A stretch of 64,000 nt of DNA from Hymenobacter translucens (GCF_020685205.1 NZ_JAJERB010000002.1:372001-436000), one strand, 5' to 3'; shown: positions 17,191-26,782, counted from the stretch's first letter. Translations and numbers: made by a program. Notes: a model not told the origin generated them from the sequence alone.

Positions 17191-18723
17191 ATGAAAAACC
17201 TGAAATTATGGCTGGGACTGGCTTTGCTAAGCTGGTCCGGCCACGCCTTTGCCCAAGATGAAGTAGATGCGCTGCGGTATTCGCGGCTGCAGTTTGGAGG
17301 CCCGGCCCGCACACTGGGCATTGGCGGAGCGAATGTGGCGCTGGGCTCGGACCTGGGTAACCTAACTTCCAATCCAGCAGGTCTGGGGATGTTCCGTAAG
17401 TCGGAGATAAGCTTCACCCCGGGATTCGGACAGATCAATACCGAAGCTTCCGGTACCGGACAGCGAACGACGAACACCCGCAACAACTTTCACGTGGGCA
17501 ATTTCGGTCTGGCCTTCACCAGCCGGCTGGCCGACGACGATAACAGCAGCGACTGGCGTGGGGGCACGCTGGCCCTGGGCTTGACCCGCCTGAACAACTT
17601 CAACTCCCAGTTTCGCTACAACGGCACGGTGACCGACGATGCTTCGTTTTTTCAATACCTGCGCGAAGCTCCTACGACCAGCTACACTGGCATCAACAAC
17701 CAGTACCTGAAGGACCAGTACACTACCCTGAACGGGGTGGCATACGGCGCCTACCTGACCTACCTCGATACCACGGGCACGGGCAGCAGCCGACGGGTGC
17801 AGCTCAAGACTTTATCGCGCAGTGGAGCCATCCGGCAGGACGAAACCGTGCTAACCAAAGGCTCGCACAACCAGTTTGATATCGGCTACGGCGCCAGCTA
17901 CCAGGACCGGCTGTACATCGGTGGAGCGCTAGGCATCGTCAGTTCACGCTACTCCTCGGTGAGTACCTTCCGGGAAGCCGAGGATGTGAACAGCACCGTG
18001 TTCAGCAACTTCACCCTGCGCGACCAGCTCGACACGGATGGGGGGGGATTCAACGTGCGGCTCGGGGCCATCTACCGGGCGAATGACTGGGTGCGCCTCG
18101 GCGCCTCGGTTCAGACCCCGACGTTCATGCGACTGACTGACTCCTATAGCCGACAGATTACCACTGAGTTCGGGCAGCCGGTCGTGATTGAGGGTAAGTC
18201 GACCACGAGTATAGCGGCCAGTACGCAGCCGGGTGAGTACACCTATGCCTTGACGACGCCTTTCCGGGCTTCGGCCGGGGCCGCAGTTCTAGCCGGTAAA
18301 ATAGGTTTCCTGACGGCTGATGCCGAGTACGTAAACTACTCCAATGCCCGGCTCAACAGCGACGCGTCCACGGGTGACACCTATGACTTCGAGGTAGAGA
18401 ATCAGAACATCAGCTCGCTTTACCAGTCGGCCGTGAACCTGCGCTTTGGTGCCGAAGCCCGCTACAACATCTTCCGGGTCCGGGGCGGCTACGCCCGCTA
18501 CGGCGACCCGTACAAAAACAACGACTTCGACCGGACCCAGCAGTTCTTCACGGGTGGGGTGGGCATCCGGCAGGATAACTTCTTCCTGGACCTAGCGGGC
18601 GTGTACACGACCCTGAACCGCTACTATACGCCGTACACCATTGCTGATAAGACGCTACAGCCGGTTATTACGGTGAAGGGAAACCAATTCACAACAAGCG
18701 TAACAGCGGGTGTGACCTTCTAG
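17191..18723 (+). CDS. FadL/OMPP1-type outer-membrane transporter
   Basis: 510 residues from ATG 17191. Signal peptide MKNLKLWLGLALLSWSGHAFAQ, then the N-terminal hatch typical of the OMPP1/FadL/TodX family in Bacteroidota (ALRYSRLQFGGPARTLGIGG, TSNPAGLGMFRKSEISFTP), and a beta-barrel ending in an aromatic strand (FTTSVTAGVTF). FadL-type barrels take up hydrophobic compounds such as fatty acids or aromatics across the outer membrane. The substrate here is unknown. A strong terminator follows. Confidence 0.87.
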   Translation: MKNLKLWLGLALLSWSGHAFAQDEVDALRYSRLQFGGPARTLGIGGANVALGSDLGNLTSNPAGLGMFRKSEISFTPGFGQINTEASGTGQRTTNTRNNFHVGNFGLAFTSRLADDDNSSDWRGGTLALGLTRLNNFNSQFRYNGTVTDDASFFQYLREAPTTSYTGINNQYLKDQYTTLNGVAYGAYLTYLDTTGTGSSRRVQLKTLSRSGAIRQDETVLTKGSHNQFDIGYGASYQDRLYIGGALGIVSSRYSSVSTFREAEDVNSTVFSNFTLRDQLDTDGGGFNVRLGAIYRANDWVRLGASVQTPTFMRLTDSYSRQITTEFGQPVVIEGKSTTSIAASTQPGEYTYALTTPFRASAGAAVLAGKIGFLTADAEYVNYSNARLNSDASTGDTYDFEVENQNISSLYQSAVNLRFGAEARYNIFRVRGGYARYGDPYKNNDFDRTQQFFTGGVGIRQDNFFLDLAGVYTTLNRYYTPYTIADKTLQPVITVKGNQFTTSVTAGVTF

Positions 18724-18744
18724 GCAGCTCCTTAAAGTACGTGC

Positions 18745-18784
18745 ATAAAGAAAGGCTGCTCCATCCGGGGCAGCCTTTCTTTAT
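18745..18784. terminator. Terminator between convergent genes
   Basis: ATAAAGAAAGGCTGC (18745-18759) pairs perfectly with 18770-18784. Its A/T-rich outer arms provide T tracts on both strands, serving the FadL-type gene and the convergent lipoprotein gene. Confidence 0.85.
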
Positions 18785-18799
18785 CCGGAGCCTCCCGGG

Positions 18800-19672
18800 T
18801 TAGCGCTGAATCCGCACGTTCAGAACCAGCGCCGGGACGGGGGATGCAAGCACATCGGCCACGTAAAGCAGGCCGTAGCGCGAGTCGGCAGTGATGAAAG
18901 CCAGCACTGCTCCTTTGGTCAGAGCCGGGGTACGGGTTACCGGGCTGCTGAGGTTGCTGGTATAGGCTGCTTCAAGCTCTTCGGAGGTATCGGTGTTAGT
19001 AAAAGCCGACTGACTGAGCGACGTGACCCGCAGCAGCGTTCTGCGCCGGCCAGGCCAGTTTAGGCCCGACTGCGGATCGGCCGGGGCCGCCAGAACGGGT
19101 CCTCCCGCCGCCAGGGGCAGGTAGATCAGGTCCACGGCCTGCTGGGCCTCGGCATTGGTTCGCACGGTGTAGGAGGGAAAGGCAAGCCCACGGGCAAGGT
19201 CGAGGTAGGGGCGGGCGTAAGGGGTGCCCGGAGCCTGCAGGCGCACGGTGTAGCGGTGGTACACCAGGGTAGAGTCGGGGTTGCGGAGCCTGACCCGGAA
19301 GGACCGGCTGGCTTTCTGGCCGTCGGTGTCTTCGGCTTCGAAGCGCCAGGTTTCCCGCCCGGAGGTGGTGCGGGAGCCGAAGCTGAGCAGGAAAAGCGCG
19401 TCCCGGCGGTTTAAAGCCGAATCCAGGTACACCAGCGGCGTTTCATCATTATAGCCCACGGTGATGCGCAGGCGCCGTAGCTGCTGGTTGTCGTCGCGGG
19501 CCTCGGCGTACACTTTGGCCGTCAGGGTATCGGCCGGGGAGGTCAGGGCGCGGTCGGCGCTGATAAAGCGGGAGCTGCCAACCAGATCGAGGCGCGGCCC
19601 GGTGGCCGGGTCCCCGCAACCGGTAAGCAGGCCCGCCAGACCGAGCAGGCAAAATAGAAAGCGAATCGGCAT
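18800..19672 (-). CDS. Lipoprotein of unknown function
   Basis: 290 residues from ATG 19672, fixed by the lipoprotein signal MPIRFLFCLLGLAGLLTGC; the frame is open to 19798 but that part has no signal. The mature protein is beta-rich, with an Ig-like first half (SPADTLTAKVYAEARDDNQQ, FEAEDTDGQKASRSFRVRL) and a second half ending LLYVADVLASPVPALVLNVRIQ. I recognise no named family. It is probably tethered to the outer membrane. Confidence 0.75.
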   Translation of the reverse strand: MPIRFLFCLLGLAGLLTGCGDPATGPRLDLVGSSRFISADRALTSPADTLTAKVYAEARDDNQQLRRLRITVGYNDETPLVYLDSALNRRDALFLLSFGSRTTSGRETWRFEAEDTDGQKASRSFRVRLRNPDSTLVYHRYTVRLQAPGTPYARPYLDLARGLAFPSYTVRTNAEAQQAVDLIYLPLAAGGPVLAAPADPQSGLNWPGRRRTLLRVTSLSQSAFTNTDTSEELEAAYTSNLSSPVTRTPALTKGAVLAFITADSRYGLLYVADVLASPVPALVLNVRIQR

Positions 19673-19848
19673 AGCATGCAAAGGTCGGAGTTCAGACGGG
19701 AATACTGCCGGCGTCGGCAGACTTGTAGTTTTACGCAACCAGCGGCCGGTGCCGGTGACTTTAGCGCGGCCGGCGCAGCCGGCTTCCCGCAGTGGCATTA
19801 AGTCGGTACCTTTAACGCAGGCATTGCCTTTTTCATTTTTCTGATTCT

Positions 19849-22071
19849 ATGAAGTTTCGTTTTCTCGGCCTGGCCCTGCTGCTGGCCACGGCCAGCCCGG
19901 CCCTCATGCCGGTCAGCATCTCTCCCGCCCAGGCCCAGCAGAAGCCGGACATCACGCTCGAAGACATCTGGACCAAAGGCACGTTTGCGGCCCGCTCGGT
20001 GCCAGGCTTCAACTGGATGCTCGACGGACGCTACTACTCCTCGCTCGACGAGGGCAACCTGGTGCAGCACGACGTGACGACCGGCAAGGCCGTGCAGACG
20101 CTGGTTTCGGGCGCGGACCTGAAAGTAGCGGGCAGCACCACGCCCCTGGAAGTGGACGGCTACGAGTTCAACGCCGATGAGCAGAAGATTTTGTTCAGCA
20201 CCGACACCGAGCCCATCTACCGTCGCAGTTCCAAGGCCAACTACTTCGTGTACGACCGGGCCAGCAAGAAGCTGGTGCCGCTCAGCACCGGGGGCAAGCA
20301 GAGCTACGCCTCGTTCTCGCCCGATGGCCGCCGCGTAGCCTTTGTGCGCGACAACAACCTGTTCGTGGTGGACCTGGCTTCGATGCAGGAAAAAGCCGTA
20401 ACCACCGATGGCGTGGCCAACCGCATCATTAACGGCTCGGCCGATTGGGTATACGAAGAGGAGTTTGAGTTTGCCAAGGGCTTCTTCTGGTCGCCCGACA
20501 GCCGGCAGCTGGCTTACTACACCTTCGACGAAAGCCAGGTGCCGGAGTACAACATGCAGACCTGGGGGCCGCTCTACCCGAAGGACTACCGCTACAAGTA
20601 TCCCAAGGCCGGAGAAAAGAACTCGGTCGTGGGCGTGTCGGTGTACGACGTGGCTGGGGCGAAAACTGTGAAGATGGACGTCGGCAGCGAGGTTGACCAG
20701 TACATCCCGCGGGTTATCTGGACCCGCACGCCCAACCTGCTCAGCATCCGGCGCATGAACCGCCTGCAGAACAAACTCGAAATCCTGCACGCCAACGCCG
20801 GTACCGGTACCGCCCAGGTGGTGCTGACCGACACCGATAAGGCCTACGTGGAAGTAAACGACGACCTGCGCTACCTGCAGGGTGGTAAGGAGTTTCTGTA
20901 TAGCAGCGAAAAAGACGGCTTCCGCCACCTCTACGTGTACGACATGCAGGGCAAGCCCGTGCGGCAGCTCACCAAGGGCGACTGGGAAATCACCGAAATC
21001 AACGGCTTCGACGAGAAGAAGGGTCTGGTGTACTACAGCAGCACCGAGGCCTCGCCGTTGCAGCGCCACCTCTACCGCGTGAGCCTGAAAGGCTCGGGCA
21101 AAACCCGGTTGGGTGAAACCGGCGCGGGCACCGACGCGGTGAACATGAGCCCCGACTGCAAATACTACCTCAACTACCACTCCAGCGCCGGAGTGCCCCA
21201 ACTGGTAAGCCTGCGCAATGCACAGAACGGCAAGCTGGTGAAGGTGCTGGAAGACAATGCCAAGCTGCGCGAGAAGCTCAGCCAGTACAACCTGGGCAAG
21301 CTGGAGTTTATTTCCTTTAAGACCTCCGACGGAACGTCGCTGAATGCCTCGGTGCTGAAGCCCGCCAACTTCGACGCGAGCAAAAAGTACCCGGTGCTGA
21401 TGTACGTGTACGGCGGCCCCGGCTCCCAGACCGTGAAGGATGATGCCGGTGCCGGCATTGCCTTCACCAACTACCTCTGGCATCAGCTGCTGGCCCAGAA
21501 AGGCTACATCGTAGTATCGGTGGACAACCGGGGCACCGGCGCCCGGGGCGCGGCGTTCAAGAAGAGCACCTACGCCAACCTGGGCAAGCTGGAAACCGAC
21601 GACCAGGCCGAAGGCGCCCGGTACTTCGGCACGCTGCCCTACGTCGACAAAAGCCGCATCGGCATCTGGGGCTGGAGCTTCGGCGGCTACATGACGGCCC
21701 TGGCCATGACGAAAAACGCGGACCTGTTCAAGGCCGGCATCTCGGTGGCCCCCGTTACCAACTGGCGCTACTACGACACGGTGTACACCGAGCGGTTTCT
21801 GAAAACGCCCCAGGAAAATCCGGCCGGCTACGACGACAACTCCCCCGTGCAGTTTGCCCAGCAGCTGAAGGGCAAGTACCTGCTCGTACACGGCACCGGC
21901 GACGACAACGTGCACTTCCAGAACTCCACGGCCTGGGTCGACGCGATGGTGAAAGCCAACAAGGACTTCCAGAGCCTGTACTATCCGAACCGCAACCACG
22001 GTATCTACGGCGGCAACACCCGCCTGCACCTCTACCGGCAAATGACGGACTTCGTGGTGAAGAACCTGTAG
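19849..22071 (+). CDS. S9 family peptidase, dipeptidyl-peptidase IV type
   Basis: 740 residues with a signal peptide ending near AQAQQ. Residues ~90-460 form the DPP-IV beta-propeller, including the Glu pair region DWVYEEEFEFAKGFFWSPD that anchors the substrate amino terminus. The C-terminal alpha/beta-hydrolase carries the nucleophile in GWSFGGYM (Ser610), the Asp in HGTGDDNVHFQ and the His in NRNHGIYGG. DPP-IV enzymes cut X-Pro dipeptides from peptides in the periplasm. A near-consensus TAccTTTA lies at 19807. The gene is complete and stands alone. Confidence 0.94.
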   Translation: MKFRFLGLALLLATASPALMPVSISPAQAQQKPDITLEDIWTKGTFAARSVPGFNWMLDGRYYSSLDEGNLVQHDVTTGKAVQTLVSGADLKVAGSTTPLEVDGYEFNADEQKILFSTDTEPIYRRSSKANYFVYDRASKKLVPLSTGGKQSYASFSPDGRRVAFVRDNNLFVVDLASMQEKAVTTDGVANRIINGSADWVYEEEFEFAKGFFWSPDSRQLAYYTFDESQVPEYNMQTWGPLYPKDYRYKYPKAGEKNSVVGVSVYDVAGAKTVKMDVGSEVDQYIPRVIWTRTPNLLSIRRMNRLQNKLEILHANAGTGTAQVVLTDTDKAYVEVNDDLRYLQGGKEFLYSSEKDGFRHLYVYDMQGKPVRQLTKGDWEITEINGFDEKKGLVYYSSTEASPLQRHLYRVSLKGSGKTRLGETGAGTDAVNMSPDCKYYLNYHSSAGVPQLVSLRNAQNGKLVKVLEDNAKLREKLSQYNLGKLEFISFKTSDGTSLNASVLKPANFDASKKYPVLMYVYGGPGSQTVKDDAGAGIAFTNYLWHQLLAQKGYIVVSVDNRGTGARGAAFKKSTYANLGKLETDDQAEGARYFGTLPYVDKSRIGIWGWSFGGYMTALAMTKNADLFKAGISVAPVTNWRYYDTVYTERFLKTPQENPAGYDDNSPVQFAQQLKGKYLLVHGTGDDNVHFQNSTAWVDAMVKANKDFQSLYYPNRNHGIYGGNTRLHLYRQMTDFVVKNL

Positions 22072-22146
22072 AAGAAGCTAGGCTCCGGGCAAGAAAAACA
22101 ACAGGGTGGCGTTTCGTTTCAGGGTTTTTCGCGTAGTATCCCTCTC

Positions 22147-23535
22147 ATGCGTATGCTCCGAACGAAACGCCGCCTTCTTTTTGGCGTGATGCTGCTGCTA
22201 AACGCCAGCCTTTCGCAGGCCTTGGCGGCCCCTCCTGCTTCTCCGAAACACGGGCGTCTGCTCCGGGCATCACCCGCTCCGCCCGATACGCTTGCGCCGG
22301 GCCCCGGGGAAGCCCGGGCCTATGACTTCACCCTCAAGGCCAGCCAGTTTTTTAAAATCGACCCCGCCAAAACCACCGAGGTACGCGGGCAGGAAGGAAC
22401 CATCATCCGCTTTCCAGCCCGGGTGTTCGTGGACGCCCGCAACCGGCCGGTCACCGGTCCGGTGTACGTGGAGCTCAAGGAGTGCTACTCCCTGGCCGAT
22501 GCGCTACTGTCGAACCTGTGCACAGTAGCCGCCGACGGAAAGCTGCTGCGGAACACGGGCACGGTACTGGTCCGCGCGACGGCCCGGGGCCAGCAGGTGC
22601 AGGTCGCGCCGGGTCGTCACTTTCAGCTGGGCATGGCCGGGCAGGGGCCTCAGGAAGCCGAGCATCTCTACTTTCGGCGGCCGGGCCGGCACCAGCCCGC
22701 TTTGCGGTGGATGGTAGCCCGCGTACCGGTGGCCGGCGGCGCCGAAGCCGTGCCCGATGCCGTGACCACCAATAATATCTACGAGGAGGTTGAGCAGATG
22801 CCGGCTTATGGCCGGACGGCAGCCGATCTGGACAAGCTGCTGCGTTATCCCCGGGCGGCCCGGCAGGCCCAGACCCAGGGCACCGTTACGGCGGCGTTTG
22901 TGGTGGATGAAGTGGGCAACGTGGTTGCGCCCCGCATCGTGCAGGGCCTGCCCAACGGCTGCAATGCCGAAGTGCTGCGGGTGCTGCGCGAAACGTCAGG
23001 CCGGTGGACGCCCGGGCGGGAAAAGGGCCGGCGCGTGAAGGTGAAGATGACGCTGCCCGTGCGGTTCGTACTACCCGAAGCCCTCGTCACCACGGCGCCT
23101 GCACCACCTTCGGCTGCCTCCGATTCCGTAGCGGCCGTGCCCCCACCCCCACTGTTTAATGTCTGTCAGTTGGGCTGGTTTCTGCGCGATGAGCCCTGGC
23201 AGCCATTGGATTCGACGGCGGCCCTGCGTGCGGGGGCGGATGTAGAGCCAACCACGACGGTGCATCTGGTGCTGCGCGACCATGCCGTTATCCTCGAAGG
23301 TGCGGCCGAGGCCCAGGGATATGCCTTTGCCCGCGTCCCGGCCCGGCAGCGGGCCGTGCTGGTGGGCGTACAGTTTCGCAACGACCTGCCGTATCTGGCT
23401 TTGCGCGAGACGACAACCGGGCAGCGGGATACCGAGCCACTGGAGTTTCGGGAAACCACGCTGGCCGAGTTGGAGCGCACCCTGACCAAACTGCTGCAGC
23501 TCGAGTCGACGGATGAGCTTTCCTCCGGCCCTTAA
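22147..23535 (+). CDS. Exported TonB C-terminal-domain protein with long C-terminal extension
   Basis: 462 residues. A signal sequence (residues 1-28, ending QALAA) is followed by a beta-rich domain with IIRFPARVFVDARNRPVTGP and LKECYSLADALLSNL, a module seen in Bacteroidota TonB-like and lipoproteins. A TonB C-terminal domain spans about 220-300 (GTVTAAFVVDEVGNVVAPRI, WTPGREKGRRVKVKMTLPV). A further ~160 residues of unrecognised sequence follow. Classical TonB ends in this domain and has an inner-membrane anchor; here the domain is internal. The stop codon interlocks with that of the convergent glycosyltransferase gene (23532-23535). Confidence 0.8.
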   Translation: MRMLRTKRRLLFGVMLLLNASLSQALAAPPASPKHGRLLRASPAPPDTLAPGPGEARAYDFTLKASQFFKIDPAKTTEVRGQEGTIIRFPARVFVDARNRPVTGPVYVELKECYSLADALLSNLCTVAADGKLLRNTGTVLVRATARGQQVQVAPGRHFQLGMAGQGPQEAEHLYFRRPGRHQPALRWMVARVPVAGGAEAVPDAVTTNNIYEEVEQMPAYGRTAADLDKLLRYPRAARQAQTQGTVTAAFVVDEVGNVVAPRIVQGLPNGCNAEVLRVLRETSGRWTPGREKGRRVKVKMTLPVRFVLPEALVTTAPAPPSAASDSVAAVPPPPLFNVCQLGWFLRDEPWQPLDSTAALRAGADVEPTTTVHLVLRDHAVILEGAAEAQGYAFARVPARQRAVLVGVQFRNDLPYLALRETTTGQRDTEPLEFRETTLAELERTLTKLLQLESTDELSSGP

Positions 23536-25055
23536 CGGTAGCGCATCAGCATGAAGGTCAGGCAGGAGTCGCTGCGCACCAGAATTTCGGTTGTAAAGTG
23601 CTTCATCCAGGGCCGGTAGGCCTTGGCCCCGCAGGCCATTACAATCAGGCCCGGGCGCCCTTTGTTCATCGACCACACATCGGCCCGGGTTACTTCGTGC
23701 CCATACTGAAAGCGGGCAGCGGCTGCATAGAACGCGGGACTGTCGTTGAACGACCCGTCGGTGGCCAGGATATACTGCTGCACGTGCGGCATCTGGCGGA
23801 CCTGCTCGCGCAGGTGGCGGCCATACTGCAGCTGTGGTCGCTCCAGCCGGTGCGTATCCATATCCCGGATATGCTGGAGCTGGGCCACATAGGGCAATGC
23901 TACCAGCAGCAGAATTCCGGCTATCCGGATACCGCGCGTCAGCGGAGCCTGCAGGTGCGATTCCAGGGCCTTCCCCACCCAGCCTAATCCCGCCGCGGCC
24001 AGCAGCGCCAGCAGCGGATACACGGGGGCATCATACCAGCTTAGCTTGGTTTGAACAATTGAAATCACCAGCAGAAACGTAAGCGCTACTGTTCCCACAT
24101 AGCGGACCAGCCACCAGTTGCGGCTGCCGGCCGGCAGCCAGCGCCCCAGCAACCCGCCCAGCAGGGCGGCCAGCAGCCAGATAGCAAATTTCTGCTTGGA
24201 CATCTCACTGATGTACCAGCCAAAAGGGTGATAGTGGCCCTCCATCTGCTCGGTAGCAGGGCCGGCTACTTCGTACTTCCAGACGCCGTTGAGCAGGTAG
24301 CCTGGTGCTGCCAGCTCCCGGCCCGAGTACCAGATAACCCCAACCAGTACTACCAGGCTTATGGCCAGCCAGGGAGATGCGCGCCGTAGCCGCCTGGCGG
24401 AGTGAGTGAGGTAGGTGGCCAGCAGCAGGCCGGGGGCAAAGAGCAGCCCGGCAATGCCTTTGGTAAGCAAAGCCAGCGCAAAGGCGCCGCCCGCCGCCCA
24501 CGCCCAGCGCTGCCGTCCGGTGCGCAGATAGGCCAGCCAGTTGAGGGCGCCGGCCGTGGTCCACAGCGTAAGCAGCGCGTCGAAGTCGCCGGAGCGGGTG
24601 ACGTGGTAATGCACGTAGCCCTGACTGGTAAGCAGAACCATGCCGGCCACAAAGCCTGCCCACGGGCCACCCAGCCAGCGGCTGCCGGCCCGGTACACCA
24701 GCAGCACCGTAGCCAGGCCCGCTACTGCGGCTGGCAGGCGCAGCCCCAGCTCAGTGGCCCCCAGGGCTTTGAAGCTGAATGCCAGAAGCCACGGCCAGAG
24801 CGGGGGTTTGCTGTTCCACAGATCCGGTTTCTCTATGTGGCGCAGTACGATCCAGTCGTTATAGGTCCAGATATTGAGGCCGTTGAGGCCGGTACGGGCC
24901 TCATCCCACTGCTGCACGGGCAGGCCGCCCAGCAGCCAGAAAAGCGGCAGGTAGGAAAACAGCAGCAGCAAAGCCAGCGGTAGCCAGCGCTGCCAGGCCG
25001 GGGGTTGAGAAGAAAGAGAGGAAGGCACTAGGGAAAGAGTAGGGGTTGGGGTCAA
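23532..25055 (-). CDS. GT39/ArnT-like membrane glycosyltransferase, copy 1
   Basis: 507 residues, about 11 membrane helices and a C-terminal soluble part, as in GT-C enzymes that move a sugar from a polyprenyl-phosphate carrier to an envelope acceptor on the periplasmic side. The catalytic Asp of the first loop is in PVQQWDEARTGLNG, and the second acidic motif is RSGDFDALLT. No ATG is available: TTG 25055 (preceded by in-frame TAA) or GTG 25028 must start the protein. The stop of the aldehyde dehydrogenase gene lies four bases upstream of TTG 25055, suggesting co-transcription. It is closely related in layout to the genes at 26783 and 35381. Acceptor and sugar are unknown. Confidence 0.87.
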   Translation of the reverse strand: MTPTPTLSLVPSSLSSQPPAWQRWLPLALLLLFSYLPLFWLLGGLPVQQWDEARTGLNGLNIWTYNDWIVLRHIEKPDLWNSKPPLWPWLLAFSFKALGATELGLRLPAAVAGLATVLLVYRAGSRWLGGPWAGFVAGMVLLTSQGYVHYHVTRSGDFDALLTLWTTAGALNWLAYLRTGRQRWAWAAGGAFALALLTKGIAGLLFAPGLLLATYLTHSARRLRRASPWLAISLVVLVGVIWYSGRELAAPGYLLNGVWKYEVAGPATEQMEGHYHPFGWYISEMSKQKFAIWLLAALLGGLLGRWLPAGSRNWWLVRYVGTVALTFLLVISIVQTKLSWYDAPVYPLLALLAAAGLGWVGKALESHLQAPLTRGIRIAGILLLVALPYVAQLQHIRDMDTHRLERPQLQYGRHLREQVRQMPHVQQYILATDGSFNDSPAFYAAAARFQYGHEVTRADVWSMNKGRPGLIVMACGAKAYRPWMKHFTTEILVRSDSCLTFMLMRYR

Positions 25056-25059
25056 TAGG

Positions 25060-26502
25060 CTAAAGCTTTACGCAGATGTTCTGAGGCTCAGTGAAGAAGC
25101 GCAGTGCTTCCAGTCCTCCTTCCCGGCCCACCCCGGAGTTCTTCATGCCTCCGAACGGGGTACGCAGGTCCCGCAAAAGCCAGGTGTTGATCCAAACCAC
25201 GCCGGCGTGTACCTGATGCGCCACCCGGTGGGCCCGATCCAAATCCCGGGTCCAGATGGTGGCCGACAAGCCATAGTCAGTGCCGTTGGCCCACTGCAAG
25301 GCCTCGGCTTCGGTATCGAACGGCGTCAGCGTGACGACTGGCCCGAAGATTTCCTCCCGGTTGGTGCGGCAGTCGGGCGCCAGCCCTTCGAACACGGTGG
25401 GCTCCAGAAAATAGCCTCCGGCGCAGCGCCCTTCCGGCTGCACGCGCCGGCCGCCCGCGAGCAGCCGCCCGCCTTCCGACTGAGCCAGCGCAATGTAGGA
25501 CTGCACCTTTTCCAGGTGGGCCTCGCTTACCAACGCCCCCTGCCGGGTCGTTTCTGCCAGCGGGTCGCCCACCGTAAGCCCGGCTACCCGCTCCAGAAAG
25601 GCCTGCTTGAACTGCTCGTAAATGGGACGCTCAATTAGAATCCGGGAGCCGCACAGGCAGATCTGACCCTGGTTGGCGAAGCTGCTTTGCACGCTGGTGC
25701 GCACGGCCGCGTCGAGGTCGCAGTCGGCAAAAACGAGGTTGGGGTTCTTGCCGCCCAGCTCCAGGGAAAGCTTCTTGAACATGGGGCCGGCGGTGCGGGC
25801 AATGTGCTCCCCGGTTTTGGTGCCGCCCGTAAAGCTGATGGCCTTGATGCGGGGGTGCTCCACGATGGCCTGTCCGGCCCGGGGGCCGGTGCCGTGCACA
25901 ATGTTGAGCACGCCCGCGGGCAAACCGGCCTCCTGGCATAGCTCACCCAGCAGGTAGGCCGTGGCGGGCGTAATCTCGGAGGGCTTGGCTACCACGCAGT
26001 TGCCGGCGGCCAGGGCCGGGGCAATCTTCCAGGTAAACAGGTACAGGGGCAGGTTCCAGGGCGATATGCAGCCCACCACGCCCAGGGGGTGGCGCACGGT
26101 GTAGTTGACGGCGACGCCTTCCTGGAAGTGGGACTCCGAGGCAAAGTGGCCGATGCCCGTCCCGAAAAATGCAAAGTTGCTGGCCGCCCGCGGAATGTCG
26201 ACGGTGCGGGCCAGGGTTACCGGCTTGCCGTTGTCGCGGCTCTCGGCCTGCGCCAGGCGCTCCAGGTTTCGCTCGATCAGGTCGGCGACGCGCACCAGCA
26301 GACGGCCCCGCTTTTCGGCCGGCATGGCCCGCCAGGCAGGAAACGCCGCTTCGGCCGCTTCCACGGCCCGGGCAATGTCGGTGGCATCAGAATCGGGAAT
26401 CTGGCCATATACCTGGCCCAGGGCCGGGTCGATGTTGTCGAGGTAGCGGCCCGCCACGGGCGGCACAAACTCACCGTTGATATAATTCTGAATCTGGAGC
26501 AT
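25060..26502 (-). CDS. 2-Aminomuconate-6-semialdehyde dehydrogenase (AMSDH)
   Basis: Oxidises 2-aminomuconate semialdehyde to 2-aminomuconate with NAD, the step after ACMSD in the kynurenine route. 480 residues from ATG 26502 (26520 is an alternative ATG). Landmarks: SPWN with Asn150, LELGG with Glu249, and catalytic Cys282 in FANQGQICLC. The last motif and the NIDPALGQVYGQIP start match the AMSDH/ALDH8A1 branch closely, including ISPWNLPLYLFTWKIAP and LRTPFGGMKNSGVGREGG. The gene is separated by ~14 kb of glycosylation genes from HAAO, ACMSD, kynU and KMO, and shares a putative transcript with a GT39 gene. Related hydroxymuconic semialdehyde dehydrogenases are the main alternative. Confidence 0.85.
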   Translation of the reverse strand: MLQIQNYINGEFVPPVAGRYLDNIDPALGQVYGQIPDSDATDIARAVEAAEAAFPAWRAMPAEKRGRLLVRVADLIERNLERLAQAESRDNGKPVTLARTVDIPRAASNFAFFGTGIGHFASESHFQEGVAVNYTVRHPLGVVGCISPWNLPLYLFTWKIAPALAAGNCVVAKPSEITPATAYLLGELCQEAGLPAGVLNIVHGTGPRAGQAIVEHPRIKAISFTGGTKTGEHIARTAGPMFKKLSLELGGKNPNLVFADCDLDAAVRTSVQSSFANQGQICLCGSRILIERPIYEQFKQAFLERVAGLTVGDPLAETTRQGALVSEAHLEKVQSYIALAQSEGGRLLAGGRRVQPEGRCAGGYFLEPTVFEGLAPDCRTNREEIFGPVVTLTPFDTEAEALQWANGTDYGLSATIWTRDLDRAHRVAHQVHAGVVWINTWLLRDLRTPFGGMKNSGVGREGGLEALRFFTEPQNICVKL

Positions 26503-26692
26503 GGGTGGGGCGCCCGGCATGGTGGGCAAGCAAATCTACAAAATCGGAGCCGGTGGGCCCACTGCCGGGTCAGCACAGGACCGACCCCTCTTCGGGTCAC
26601 TGAGCCCCTGAGAGCAACTTTTTCTCCTGACCCGATTTGCTGTCGTGCCGGGAAGCATTTTCCTGCGCTTGTCAAAGGCATGTCGCTCGGAA

Positions 26693-26729
26693 GGGGATAA
26701 ATTTTCGACCCCTTCAATATTTTATCCCC
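26693..26729. repeat. Inverted repeat upstream of the AMSDH gene
   Basis: GGGGATAAA (26693-26701) is the reverse complement of TTTATCCCC (26721-26729). A competing AAGGGG/CCCCTT pairing (26691-26696 with 26709-26714) overlaps it. It lies between the stop of the GT39 copy 2 gene and the AMSDH start, so it could be a weak terminator or an operator; there is no T tract. Confidence 0.45.
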
Positions 26730-26782
26730 GCCGTTGCTGGAGTATCCAGCGACTCCCGGGCCGACTTCACTGCCGGGGCCGC

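Noticed and set aside
19798-22041. 747-codon open frame opposite the DPP-IV-type gene
   Set aside because: Antisense to a peptidase with full catalytic motifs; no domain in the translation.
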